DNA of 64,000 nucleotides from Tolypocladium sp. Sup5 PDA-1 (Eukaryota; Ascomycota; Sordariomycetes; Hypocreales; Ophiocordycipitaceae). The stretch is from the NCBI GenBank assembly GCA_000750105.3, contig JPHH03000007.1, forward strand, positions 124,001 to 188,000, read 5' to 3'. The notes below the pieces were generated by a model. That model saw only the letters and a list, made by a program, of their open reading frames with translations, searched no databases and had not been told where the DNA came from. Positions within the stretch are counted from its first letter, which is position 1, and each line of letters starts with the position of its first letter. Shown piece by piece: positions 42,443 through 53,992 of the stretch. The translations under genes and the position numbers were made by a program.

Positions 42443-44766
42443 ATGGCGCAACCCGATCCCAGTCACAGCGTCCCTCAGGACCTGGTATGTCCTAGTCGCT
42501 CGCCATTCCCTCGGTCAGAGACGCGTTACTGATGATTTTGCAGATGTCCCATGTCCATCTCATCTCCTCGTTTCGATACCCGACCATGCCCCGGCTGGAC
42601 CTCAACGAGGTCGCCAAGTGGCTCATGAACGCTCCCCAGGTCGCCAGGGACAGAGCCCCGTTCTTCTGGACGTACCTCGACAAGCCCGCGGACGGCACCA
42701 TCCTCTTGACCTGGCAGCCTCTGCAGAGACTAGGCACGAACTTCGCGACGGATGGATTCGTGTGGGCGCCGCCGGAGCAGGTGTACAAGCACGACCTGGG
42801 CAACGGATTGGTGAGGACCCGCGGCCACGAGAGTGCTGTTCTCAACGCTAATCCCATTCGCTAGATGCTGGAGATTTACTACCTCAAGGCCGGATACATC
42901 CCCGGTGAGCAGTTTGCGCTGCACGCACGACGGCGATTCCGTCTAGTCCCCGTTCCCGGGCATCCCCAACCCACCCAGCCGGACATGAGCCTTTTCATCG
43001 TCCACTACGGCCCGTCCGAACCCAACGACCGAGTCCCCGCGGCAATGGTCCCGTACGACGAGCGAGTCAACGCCATTATGCAGCAGCGTCACTATCTCTT
43101 GCGAGCGGGACAGATTCGCCGCAAAGAGTTCATGCTATCGGATCGAGTCAACTGGCCCTCGTTGCCGGAGCTTACACGACAACAGATGGGCCCCCAGATG
43201 GTTCCGCGAGGCGTTCCCCAGCAAATGGCGTATCCGGCTCAACCTACCCCCGGCCCTCCTGCCAAACGTGCTCGCCATGCACCAAACCAGGGCCAGCAAG
43301 CCGCGATGCCTGGAATGCCAGCGATTGACCCGGCTTTCGACGACGACGAGGACATTACCAGAGGGGACATGTTCGATCACCTGACCCAGCGAGAGATCTC
43401 GCTGAGCCGTTACAAGCAGAACCACGAATGGATGGAGGAGATACTGTCGTCGGCCTACAGGTTGAATCAGATCACGCCGACAGACCTCAACCTTGGCCTG
43501 AAGGGCGAGTTGGCGTCGCTTACGGAAGGCATCTTCACGGCGCAGGGGGGCGAAGAGTTCAAGCAAGCCCCGGATAAGCCCTATGTCGGACGGTTGGACG
43601 CCGGGCTTGCAGACGAGTTCCGCAAGCGAGTCAACGAGCACATTGAGTCAACCCAGGCTGAGCTCAAGAAGATGCAGGCAGCACATGCCGAGGTCATGTC
43701 CAAGTTTAAAGCAAGCTCTCTGTTCACGGACAAGGAGGCGGAACTCAGGGCCATTGTCGAAGGACCGGGGTCCGAGATACTCAGAGCCGAAGGCCACGCC
43801 GAGTCCGCTGACGATGACATCAAGAGCCGGCCGTCCTCCAAGAAGACCGTGGACGAGGTGGTCAAGGAAGTGGAGACGGCAGTTGGACGCAAGATCGAAA
43901 CCCATCCCCCTGTTAAGCGCATCCAAGAGGGAGGCTTCCAGGCCCCAGCGCCCGAGCCCGAGCCACCTGCTCCGGCCGCCAATACGGACATGTCTCGCCA
44001 GCATTCGCAGGCGGGATCACAGAATAGCGAAATGATGATGGGCGAGTCTGACATCGACATGGGTGGCACGGCGGCTGGCCTACTGGACCAGATGCACACG
44101 GGATTCTCGTCCATGTCCACGCCAGTCAACTTCCCTACGCCGCAGGCTCACCTGTCGGCGGCGCACTCGAATGCCGCGACGCCTACCAACGCCGACAATG
44201 CACCATCGCCTGCGCCTGCGCCGGCGTCGGTGTCAGCGCCACAAGAAGGCACAGCCGCACTTCCACAACAAAGCGGCGACGTTGCCATGGGCGGCACTGA
44301 AGCGCCGGCGAGAGAACAGGAACAGGGGCAGTCTGGCACGTCGCCAGACCAGGGCACTGGCAGCGATGACTGGGTCGTTGTGCCCAAGGGCGGCGCAACC
44401 CCCGATCCCAGCGCGGCTCAGACCACGGCTGCTGCTCCGACTGGCGGCGAGGGTGAGACGCCAAAGCCTGCTCATGAGTCTGCGCCTGCAGCAGCAGCCA
44501 AGCCTGCATCGGCCGCAGCCACGCCTGCTGTCACGGACGGCGGCTCGGCTACGTTTGACCACAACGACTTCAGCTCTCTTGGCGACCTTGATACCGCTGG
44601 AGATGCCCTTGCTGGTTACGACGCTCCGGACCTGGACGGCTCCGCTGGCGAACTTGGCGACGGCCTTGATTTGCAAATGGACATGGAGGACTCTGCCTTT
44701 GGCGATGCGTTCCACGGCGTAGATGCGTCTGGCACGCCAGGCGATGGCCACAACCAGGACATGTAA
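42443..44766 (+). CDS. ssr4: SWI/SNF and RSC complex subunit Ssr4 (DUF1750)
   Basis: 736 residues, exons 42443-42484 (42 bases), 42544-42810 and 42865-44766; introns 59 and 54 bases. The N-terminal fungal domain matches Ssr4, a subunit shared by SWI/SNF and RSC in fission yeast and in filamentous fungi: MSHVHLISSFRYPTMPRLDL, WTYLDKPADGTILLTWQPL, GFVWAPPEQVYKHDLG and LEIYYLKAGYIPGEQFALHA, then RRRFRLVP. A second conserved part is around DDDEDITRGDMFDHLTQREIS and KQNHEWMEEILSSAYRLNQI. The rest is Ala/Pro/Gln-rich and ends in an acidic, possibly activating tail (GDGLDLQMDMEDSAFGDAF). Chromatin remodelling role follows from the family. Confidence 0.9.
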
Positions 44767-45812
44767 GGGCTATCTGGGGTATCGAGGAGGTCTCGAGTCG
44801 CAGCGAGGTGTCAAGTGGCACGGCTTCTGCTGGTGGCTGATGTGCCCAACGGCAATTTCTGTGATGGGAAAAACGAGATGCGATATTGGGGAATCGCAAG
44901 ACGGAGAATGGCGCGATGTCTGCTTACTGCGGACCAGGCAGTTGCGGTGTTTTTGTGTATGAGGACCAACTTGACTTGTATTCTATCTAGGTAGACCGGG
45001 GCGGGGTATCAATGGGATACTGCTTTCTGTACTGCGGGTGACGTTCTGTGAGGCTTTCCGAGGTACGTGATGCTATTAGGAGACTGTGAGCAGAGACTTG
45101 GGACGGTGGCTGGCCAAACATGGTAATGCCCCGTGATTTTGGTCGAAGCTGCCGCAGAGACTGCAGACGTGCGCCGAAGCAGGTGCCAAGCTGCCATTTG
45201 TTCCAGTAGTCAATGGGCCAAGGAGGCCGTGTCGCAGCACGTTGACAAGCGGTTTGATCGCCTCCCCAGAGTTACAGATTTCCGCCACCACATCAAAACT
45301 CCAGGCTAACTTGCACCTCTACACTTTGCATCCCAGGACAAGATCAGTTTCAGTGCCGGGTATTCCTGCAAAACTATGGAGTTGCTACGACCTTGAATTC
45401 TGTTATTTCCGGAACTGAGTCTCGAGAGACAAGTCTCCAGTAGTTGCGGTATCTGAGCAAGCAAGAAAGACGCTGACTGGTTTCGCCACGATGTGTCTAT
45501 GCGACCTTGGCAGAGGAGTCGGGGACGTACGCATGAGTTCAGATGACGTTTAGGCCGACTTCAGACGGATCCAGCGGGTGATCATACCTCGGATCACAGC
45601 TTCCCACTCCTGGCCCCCTGCGCGGGGCCTGGGCGTGCTCTGTGGCTCAGACATCAAAGCTTGTGGTCGCCGATCTCTCCTCCAAGATGAACCCGAGGTG
45701 ATACAAACTTGCTCTTGAGTATTTCACCTCACTCTGTAGCTCTTTATCAATTTTGCACGAGGAACGGAAGGCACTCTCACCCGACGAATTCAGCGTACTT
45801 GTTGGGTTCACG
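44767..45812. other. 1.0-kb intergenic region, no gene seen
   Basis: ssr4 3' UTR followed by the promoter of the GPI protein gene. Frames of up to 125 codons have no signature. Confidence 0.5.
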
Positions 45813-47195
45813 ATGCATCCCTGGACGAGCTGCTCGGCTCTGCTGGCAGGAGTGACAGCCGTGGCCGCGCAGTTCTCCTTTCCCGTCAAGTCAACTGCGT
45901 TGAAGCCGGGCGAGCGCTGCCAGATCAAATGGAGCACCGAGGGCCTACAGGGACCGTTGTCCATCAACTTGGTCCCGACTGACTCCCTCGGGAGCAGCAT
46001 CGTGGCACAAAGAATAGCCAGCACGTCACACTCTCTTGCCTATCGTGTCAGAGGGAACTTTTGCTAACGACACGGCGCAGTAAATGTTGAAAACACGGGC
46101 ATCCTGGCCTGGGCGCCGGATCTGTCCATCGCGGCATTCCCCAGCTTCTCCATGGTCATCATCGACTCCCGCTCCACGATCATCATATCCGAGGCCTTTC
46201 TCATCGGCTCACTGACCCAACAGCCCGCCATGATCACGGCCCGGATCCCGCAGCTCGCAACCCTGACGTCCAAGAACAGCCGCGGGCAAGTCGTCACCCG
46301 GACGGTGACGGCGGACATGAAGAACAAGGTCGTGCCGTCGCCCACGGGGGCCATCAAGGTCCACCAGTCGGGCAACAAGGTCCTGGACTCGACCGTGGGC
46401 GCAGAGGTCACGGACCAGGCAGAGAGCGATGGACTGAAGCCGCTCCCTGCGTTTGCGGGAGGCAATGATCAGAACAAGGGTGGCGCGCTGCAGCCGCTTC
46501 CCAACGCGTCCGCCGACGGTTCGCAGCAAAAGACGACAACCGCCCAGGACCAGAAGCTGAAGGATACGCAGACGCAGAGCAATGAGGGTGCGCAGTCAAC
46601 CGAGAAGTCAGCTTCCAGTGCAGAGAAACCTGCGGCAAACACCGGAGAGGCGACCCAGGCAGCTTCCTCTACGAGCAGCAGTGCTGCGGCACCAACTCCC
46701 CCGCCTGCAGAAGAGGCTGCCGCCCCGGCACAGGTGAGAAACCAAGTGCATTCTAGAACATTGGTTGCGAGTCTGAATCGATTGCTAACTTCACGACAGG
46801 TGACGAGCTCTGCTGCCGCTCCCCCTGAGCAACCTCCCGCCGAGGAAGCCGTGGCGAGAGTAGAAAAGTCCGACTCCGATGAAGCCGATGCAGTCGACTC
46901 GAGCAGTCCTCCTGGCGACAGCTTAAAGGGTGAGGTCCAGGCGGCCGATGCATCCCTGAGGCCGCTGCCAGGCACCGTCACGGAGGCCGCCTCTCTCTCC
47001 TCCCTGGCTCCGCGGCCGAGCTTCACCACCCTGAGCGACTTGACGCTGAGTCCTTCGCCCGTAAAGCCCACCGGCCAGCCACAGAAGTCAGGCTCGAGTG
47101 TCATGGACAGCGCTTCTTCGGGGATGAGAATCGCACCTGGAGTGCTTACGGGGTTGGCTGGTCTCGCGGCTCTGGCAGCAGCAGTGGTTCTATAG
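45813..47195 (+). CDS. Kre9/Knh1-like N-terminal domain protein, GPI-anchored
   Basis: 418 residues, exons 45813-46020, 46081-46733 and 46800-47195. A signal peptide is visible (MHPWTSCSALLAGVTAVAAQ). The Ser-Thr-rich GPI-protein family domain follows: FPVKSTALKPGERCQIKWST, then VAQRIA joined to INVENTGILAWAPDLS and MVIIDSRSTIIISEAFLIGS. A long Ala/Ser/Thr/Gln/Pro-rich region (residues ~150-380) probably carries O-mannose. The C-terminus (MDSASSG then a hydrophobic run LTGLAGLAALAAAVVL) fits a GPI signal. Intron 1 (60 bases) starts with GC, not GT, and is the only solution that keeps frame. Intron 2 (66 bases) is canonical but stop-free in frame. Likely plasma membrane or wall; converges on the chitinase gene. 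Confidence 0.82.
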
Positions 47196-47476
47196 GGGGG
47201 CGAAGGACAGCATGTGAAGGAGTCGTTTGAACTTTGAAGCTTTTATTATCGTGTATTTATCGACACGATAGAATGCCAACTCCACGAGACTCGTTTCTGG
47301 ATATCAAATGCAATGGATGCCATGATGCCAAGAATGCTAACAAAGGAAACCCTTCTCCCACCAACATAAGCCAATAAGCCCACCAACGCCATACCATTCT
47401 CAAGATATTAGTATCCTAGCAACAGCACCTAAGACTCGACCCGCGAATCATGCCATCGGCCTGCCGTGGCAACACA

Positions 47477-48233
47477 TCAAGCACCAGGCATGTTATTCTT
47501 GATGTTGTCGTACTGGCTGCCCGGATAGCTGAGCATGTTTTCCGTGCTTTCCAGCTCACCCATCGACTTGGTCATGATGCCGACGATGCTGTCCTCGCCC
47601 GTCTTGTCACCCGATGCCTCCCAGAAGACGGCGCCGCCGAGGCCCTTGGCCTTGAGGTAGTTGGCCTTGAGCAGCGCACTCTGGGGGGTGTCGTACGAGA
47701 CGAGTTCCCGGGCGGCCGGGTCGTAACTCCATGCGGCGCCGACGTTGTTGTCGATCTGGACCGTCGCGCCGGGCCGAGGCAGGTCGCGGTAGAGCCAGAT
47801 GCCTGGCGCAAAGGACCCCTGACCGACGCCACTGAAGGGCTTGCCGAGGCCGTCGGTGTTCATGAAGGAGCGGCCGTACAGAGGCAGCCCGAGCACGATC
47901 TTGTCTGACGGGATGCCACCCTGCACGTAAGCCTCTACAGCCTGCTCAGTGTTGAACTTTGTGCTGTTCGGGTTGCTCGGATCTGGGTGGATGTTGGCTT
48001 GGTGGCCTGTCGTAGTGTCCCAGGACCCGGCATAGTCGTAGGCCATGAGATGCCAGGCATCCAAGTACGGGTCCATGCCCTTCATGTCCAAATGGGCGTA
48101 GTTCTGCGGCCCAGCCGCGACGGCGACGGTGAGGAGGTAGTGGTAGCTTTGCCCGTTGTCGGCAGCGTAGCGGTCCAGCGCGTCTCGGCAAGCCTTGAGC
48201 AAGAGAACAAACTGCCGCGCCTCCTGGGCGTTT

Positions 48234-48265
<32 letters not shown>

Positions 48266-49213
48266 CATGCCCCAGTCGCCAAGCATCTTGACGGCGCTCG
48301 AGGCGAAGTTCTGTCGGCCAGCGTCGGTGCCTACAAAGGTCGAGAACTTGCCGGACTGGGAGGCGGTCCAGCCGCCAAGGGAGAGCAGGGTCTTTAGCCT
48401 GCGGTTCTTCTTCTTGTGGATATAGAGCTGCTTGACGCATCCATAGGCGTTGTTTCCCTGGTCGTTCCAGGAGTCGCCGTCGTAGTGCTTCTCCAGGTCG
48501 GAATACGCATCAGAAGATTTGCTGCGGTAATGTTAGCGGGAAATCTTGAAGATGGGTTTATCCCAGTTTCTCACATGGTCCCGTCTTCGGCAATGTCCCC
48601 GAAGGCGTACAGGAGATGCGTGACCTGGTCAACGGGAATCATCTGAGGCTGGTAGTTGGCTCCGTAAACGCCCCTGACAGGTGTGAGCACTGGTAGAACA
48701 AGACTTTGCTTCGCGCCCAACGTACCAATTCGTAAAGTAAAGAACGCTTCTCATCGCCTTGGTTGCGTTTGACGGAGTAGGCTGCATCACGAGGTCGACG
48801 GTTTGCGACGGCGACCCCTGGGTCATGTTGGAGAACGGGGGCCGGCCCGTCATGGTCGCGTTGTTCGTGTTGTTGGACCATTTGGGACCCGTCATGACCG
48901 AAGAGTGAGCGGAAAGCTGCGGCGGCGGCGGCAGAACAGGAGGACGAGCCGGCTGCTGCACAGTAGACTGTTGTGCTGGAGGCCCCGCGACCTTGAACGA
49001 ACTGGGAGGAGGAGCCACGACGGGAGGTCGAGCCGGCGTCTGGGGTACGGCCGGCCCGTTTGGAGCTCCCAGAGTCGTGGTGGCATACACCGTAGTCGAG
49101 ATATAGACCGTCGTGGGTTCATTCGGTACACAGACATCTGCAGCATTCTGTTGAGGAGCGCCCGCGGCCGTCTGGGCCAGCAGGGGCAGGGCGGCGAACA
49201 ATACCCTCTGCAT
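47477..49213 (-). CDS. Secreted GH18 chitinase with long mucin-like N-terminal region
   Basis: 543 residues, exons 49213-48726, 48673-48575 and 48521-47477 (introns 52 and 53 bases). Signal peptide MQRVLFAALPLLAQTAAGAP. Residues ~22-150 are Pro/Thr/Ser/Asn-rich with two related blocks (PARPPVVAPPPSS and PARPPVLPPPPQLS) and N-glycosylation sequons (NNT, NAT, NMT). The class V (bacterial-type) TIM barrel starts SVLYFTNWGVYGANYQPQ; LLSLGGWTAS is the SxGG motif and DGIDIDWEYP gives Asp282, Asp285, Asp287 and catalytic Glu289, so it should be active. Later MAYDYAGSWD and GLPLYGRSF are as in the Chit42/ChiB group, but those enzymes lack such an N-terminal arm. Substrate is chitin; role in wall remodelling or attack on other fungi or insects is inference. 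Confidence 0.93.
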
Positions 49214-51825
49214 CGTGTGCTCGAGTCGTATCAACAGTGGCAGGGCGAAGGTTGAACATTGAAGGGGCTGGAAATCAGGGGCGAGCACAGGGCTATTTAT
49301 TGTACCCTGTAGATGTTGTGCTCCCTGGCGATGAGTGAAGCACAGAGTCCCCGGGTAGACTATTGTTCAACAATACCATGCATGCGTGAGCCACGCTACC
49401 GGCCTGAGCCGGCACCTTCTGAACCGAATTGAGGGAGAATATCCGTAGTTCGGAAGTCCTTGCCGCAGCATGACGAGGCGTAGTAGCATGGCATTGCCGC
49501 GGGCGGCTCGTGGTGCTGAGCGCTGTCAGCTTCGCCTCGTCACCTGAAGGGGTCGGTGGTTGGCATTGTGTGAGCGATAGTGTCCGTGATTCAGAGGCCT
49601 TGTCCGAATCACGGCGAGGCAATATTCGCCATAGCCGCTTGCAAAGCCTTCCCAATGAACTGGAGGCGACACTTGGCGACTCTCTGGAAAATGGATTCAA
49701 GCGATATCGCGAGCCCGGTCGAGTCCGTCGACGGAGGACGGAGGCGAGGTTGCCGCTTGGCTCTCCACTCGGAGGGATGGTTCGTCGGGTGTCTGTGCCG
49801 ACAAGAACGAGAGCACGGAATTTCATTGTGAGTAATGGCATATTTGAGGCCAGACGTCGACTGGAATGCGCGTTTGTTGTCAGGGTTAAAAAAAGCTGAG
49901 TCAAGGGAGACCTCGGGCTGCGTGGTGTGTCACGTTACTTGTCCTTGCTCCCTGCCACGCACGAGCACGAATACGGGCAATTGGATCATACCATTTTCAT
50001 GCTTTGACGATTTCTCATTTCTCTCTTGTCTTGGTGTCTATGGCTCTGAATCGACATCGTCCCAGAAGCAATCGCCTGCCGAGTGGGCGTATTCCGCAAA
50101 GTGGTCGAATAGTCCTTCTACAGTGAACATGGCCAGGCTTCGGAGTGGGAGTGGCAATGCGAAGTTGAAGAGGAAGACAGACTTCTTTCACTTCTCCGCC
50201 CGCCGCGAAGAGAAGGTCCAGGACTCCAGACGGTGGGTGAGATTGTATTCCATGGCCAAAGGAACAGGATGAGGGGGAGGCAAATACTTCGTCCCCGGCG
50301 CAGTCTTCCACATTGCAGCAATGGGTGCTCTGGCTGCGGAAGCAAGATCTCCAGACACAGGGAACTATGATGTCTCCGTAAGCCGGCCAAATCGTCCGAG
50401 ATGACTGGCAAGCTTCACCGAATGCTACGACTGCGATTATGTGATTGATGCCACGGAGTAACGTGGCCACCCTGTGCAAGCATCGAGGGTACAAGGAGGT
50501 AGTAGCGAAGGCTCCAGACAGAGCAGAGCAAACAACTCTGCCCAGTTGTTGATCAGCGACCAACAGGGTCAAATCAGTACGACGTGGAACCGCGACGAGC
50601 AGCCTAGAGCGAGCAATATCGCAATGCATGCGGACTGCTTGTGCTGTTTTAGAACTGCAAGTTTCTGCAACCCATCAACCCCCACAGAGGGACTCGTGAT
50701 TTCGCCGTGGGGGTGCGAATCTCTGCGAACCTGGCAATGGGCGATGGATGAATGGTTCGCCAAGGGGACCAAGCAAGACTGGAGCCGCAGCGGGAAGACG
50801 GGAGGACGGGGATAAGCGGGAACAAACTACAGGTACGGATTAAGTTACAACTGCAACCCAACCATTTGTTCTTGGCGGTCGCTGTCTGCCAGCGGCATGC
50901 GGTCTTGTGCCTGTCTTTCGTTGACTTGTCCTCGTACGAAATAGTGTCATCCTCATTTGTTTGCTTGAACACACAAGAGCCTCGGTGTATTGAATGGAGT
51001 TTACAGGGAGGCTTGGTTGAACAAGACGCAAATCACTAACCCGTCGGCAAACATGTCCCGTCGACGGAAGCGGAATGTGGTAGCCAGGATTCCAGGAAAC
51101 TCATTTCCGTGGATTCGACATCTTGGTTCCCCCACGTTTGGTCTCGTCAACAGCCCGGCCATTCCTCCGTGCCATGCCGCATCCAAGACACCATCGTGCC
51201 GTACGTTTCATGATCATCCATCGGCCAATTGCTTCTCCTACATTCGCAAACAAGCGCAAAGTATCGGGCATCTTGCGTCGAGCTACGTACGAGCAAATAT
51301 CGAGGAATCTAGCAAACGGGGGCAATATTCCACCATCATCCGCCGTTCTCATCCAAGCCAATGACTTCAATCCCCTGCCGCCCCCCGTGAGCGTGTTTCC
51401 GTGCCCCGAAACGGACTCGATTCGCTTCAGTTTGCTCCATGCATCGAATGCAACGGGCTAGTCCTAGCGCGGCAGCGGGAAGATGCTCAAATATGCTCAC
51501 TTTTTTCTGGGCCACGAGTCACGACGTCGTTACCTGCCAACCATGTTCGCGACAACTCGCCGATGAGTCTGTTTTCCCACACGGCTGTGTGTTTCCGGGT
51601 TGGCCAACAAGGTTGCAAGGGGGTTTGAGCGTAATAGTTTGCAATGTCGCCGTTGCGGGAGGTTAGTCTGGACTCGGCTGGTGGATATTAAACACGGCTT
51701 GGCTCCCGTCCGCCCTTGGCGATGGATCTTGGAGACTTCCTTTTTGTTTAGTTATGAGTTTGTGCCCTCTCTGTTAGCCATTGACTTCCAAGACGAGCGT
51801 ATTATACTTTGTCGTCGTCGTCACG
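49214..51825. other. 2.6-kb gene-poor region between chitinase and ferric reductase
   Basis: No gene supported on either strand. Frames of up to ~204 codons (49293-49904 minus, 50015-50629 minus) have no domain, mostly start from non-ATG or poor contexts, and show no typical splice extension. The region is presumably regulatory for two environmentally controlled genes. A perfect inverted repeat is listed separately. Confidence 0.5.
49584..49614. repeat. Perfect 9-bp inverted repeat
   Basis: CCGTGATTC at 49584-49592 and its reverse complement GAATCACGG at 49606-49614, 13 bases apart, about 370 bases upstream of the chitinase start. It could be a dimeric regulator site or chance. Confidence 0.6.
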
Positions 51826-53806
51826 ATGTCGTACCTCCCGATATTGAATCAGCCCGTGCAGTTCCATTCGTCTCGCGACCCGGGCAAGTGCAAACTCACA
51901 CCCGAGCAATGTGCCTACAAGTCCCAATACTGGGTGTTTTGGTATACGACTTCCCCGTTACGATAACGACGCCTGGTGTCAGGCCGCTAACCAAGTTCCA
52001 GGTACGAGGCTGACCACGTCTACTCCCTCCCAACCGTGTACTTCTTCGTCTCCGCCATTGCCCTCTTCACCATCGCCCGCTTCACCTCCGACTACGCCCC
52101 GAGGAGCCTCACGGCAAGCACGGCCTGGCGCCGCTTCGTGTCCGCCCTTCGATTCCTCTCGTACAAGAGCTGGCGAGTCGGCGGCTGGAACTCGCAGTCC
52201 CTCGGCGTCTTCCTCCTCGGGGCTGTAGGCGCCGTCTTCTTCGCCGCCCTGACGCTGGGCCCCAGGCCGTACTACTGGCCCACCGACGCTTCCTATGGCA
52301 ACTCGCCGCCCATTGCGACCCGGACGGGCTGGCTCGCCCTGGCTTGTGTGCCGTTCATACTGGCGCTGGGGGCCAAGGCGAACATGGTGTCGGCGCTGAC
52401 GGGCGTGCCGCCTGAGAAGCTCAACGTCTGGCATAACTGGATCAGCTGGGCCATGTTTGTGCTGGCCCTCATCCACACGTTCCCTTTCATCGTCTTCCAC
52501 AACTGGAAGGCCGACACGGCAATGGTGTTTCGCGACGGGGGCGTGTGGTTGACTGGTGTCATTGCTCTCGTTGCCCAAGCTTGGCTGACGTTCATGTCCG
52601 TCTCATGGATCCGGTATGTCGACACTGGCTTTTATGTGAGCATAAGGATAAAACAGGGGCTAACGTGGTGGCAGCAACCGCTGGTACGAATTCTTCAAGG
52701 CCACACACTACTTCTTCGCCGCGGCGTTCCTCGTCTTCTTCTTCCTCCACTGCAGCTTCCGGATGACCTCATGGGATTACTTCATTGCCACGGGAGCCAT
52801 CTACCTGGCCAGTCTATCCTACGCCGTCGGAAAGACCTGCTTCAAGTACGGCATCAGGCACACGGCACGTCTGCGCCTGGAGACGCCGGACTCGCTGCGA
52901 ATCGCCGTGCAGACCAAGTCCAGCTGGAAGCCTGGCCAGCACATTTACCTCCGCTTCCTAACCTGCGGCGTCCACGCTCTCACCTCCCATCCGCTGACTG
53001 TGTGCTCGCTCCCGGCTGCCGACGCCAAGGGCGGAGAGCTCATCTTTTATGTTCAACCCCGAGGAGGTCTAACAGGCAGACTAGCGGGCCTGGCCAAGAA
53101 ACAGCCAGATGCGGGCGTCAAGGTCCTCCTCGAAGGCCCGTACGGCGGTCTGCCCATGAGGTGGTCCAAGGGCTTCGACCGCACTCTACTCGTCGCAGGC
53201 GGTTCAGGCTGCGGCTTGACCCTCTCTCTGATCGAAGACTGGCTCCGCAACCGCGATCCGTCCTCGGGCCGGGAGCTCAAAGTCGTCCTCGCCACGCGCG
53301 ACCCCGAAATGCGCATCTGGTACCTGGAAGAGCTGCACCACATGGCCGAGCGCCAGCGCGAAGCCAACCTCGCCGAGATCCCCGGCCTCAACATCGCCCT
53401 CTACGAAACCCACGCCTCGCCCGCGGCCAGCCCCGTAACGCAAACCTCTGGGTTCGCCTCCTCGGGCGACGACGACGAAAAGGGCCAGCAGCAGCCACGA
53501 CTCCACGAGGACAGCAACTCAACAGCCTCGCTGTTCAGCATAAAGTTCTTCCGCGGACGGCCAGACACCGGCTCCGCCGTCAGGGAGCTGTCGCTGCAAG
53601 AGCCGCACGGCTCCGTGGGCGTGGCCGTGTGCGGACCGTCTGGTATGGTCCATGACGTGGCAGCGGAGGCGGCAGCGCAGCAGCAGAGAATCGTCAGGGG
53701 CCAGGGCGGTGCGTCCGAGGTGTGGTTCCACAAGGAGGCTTTCTCGTGAGTATTTTCCCTGCCGATAACGAGAGTGATAGGTTGCTAACTCTGCCACAGT
53801 TATTAA
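51826..53806 (+). CDS. Ferric-chelate reductase, Fre family
   Basis: 601-residue plasma membrane flavocytochrome that moves electrons from NADPH to extracellular ferric or cupric complexes. Exons 51826-51941, 52002-52613, 52675-53745 and 53800-53806. Splicing joins YWVFW to YEADHVYSLPTVYFFVS and WIR to NRWYEFFKATHYFF. Two H-x13-H heme pairs are visible: VWH...LIH and ATH...FLH. The FAD motif is HPLTV, the NAD(P) loop GGSGCGLT, and the C-terminal CGPSGM. The last exon is only 7 bases; with it the protein ends EAFSY, close to the aromatic end of the family, whereas read-through would stop at AFS. No signal peptide. It converges on the molybdenum cofactor sulfurase gene (186 bases between stops). 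Confidence 0.93.
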
Positions 53807-53992
53807 TATGCCGTATACGAATTGCCTTTGAGAGGGGGGCGGTGGACAACTCGATTGATACCCCATTGCATCGGGCTGGCGTCTTGTTTGCTTCAGGAGG
53901 GATTAGCATAGTGGAGGGGATAGCGTGTAGGCATTCCCAGGCTTGCAAAATGATTTCATTCCGCTCGAAAAGGCCTTGAGGCCACATAAATC

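Noticed and set aside
52036..53655. Single 539-codon frame as an alternative ferric reductase model
   Set aside because: After about 52614 it reads through an intron into the wrong frame; the spliced model restores the second heme pair and the FAD/NAD motifs.
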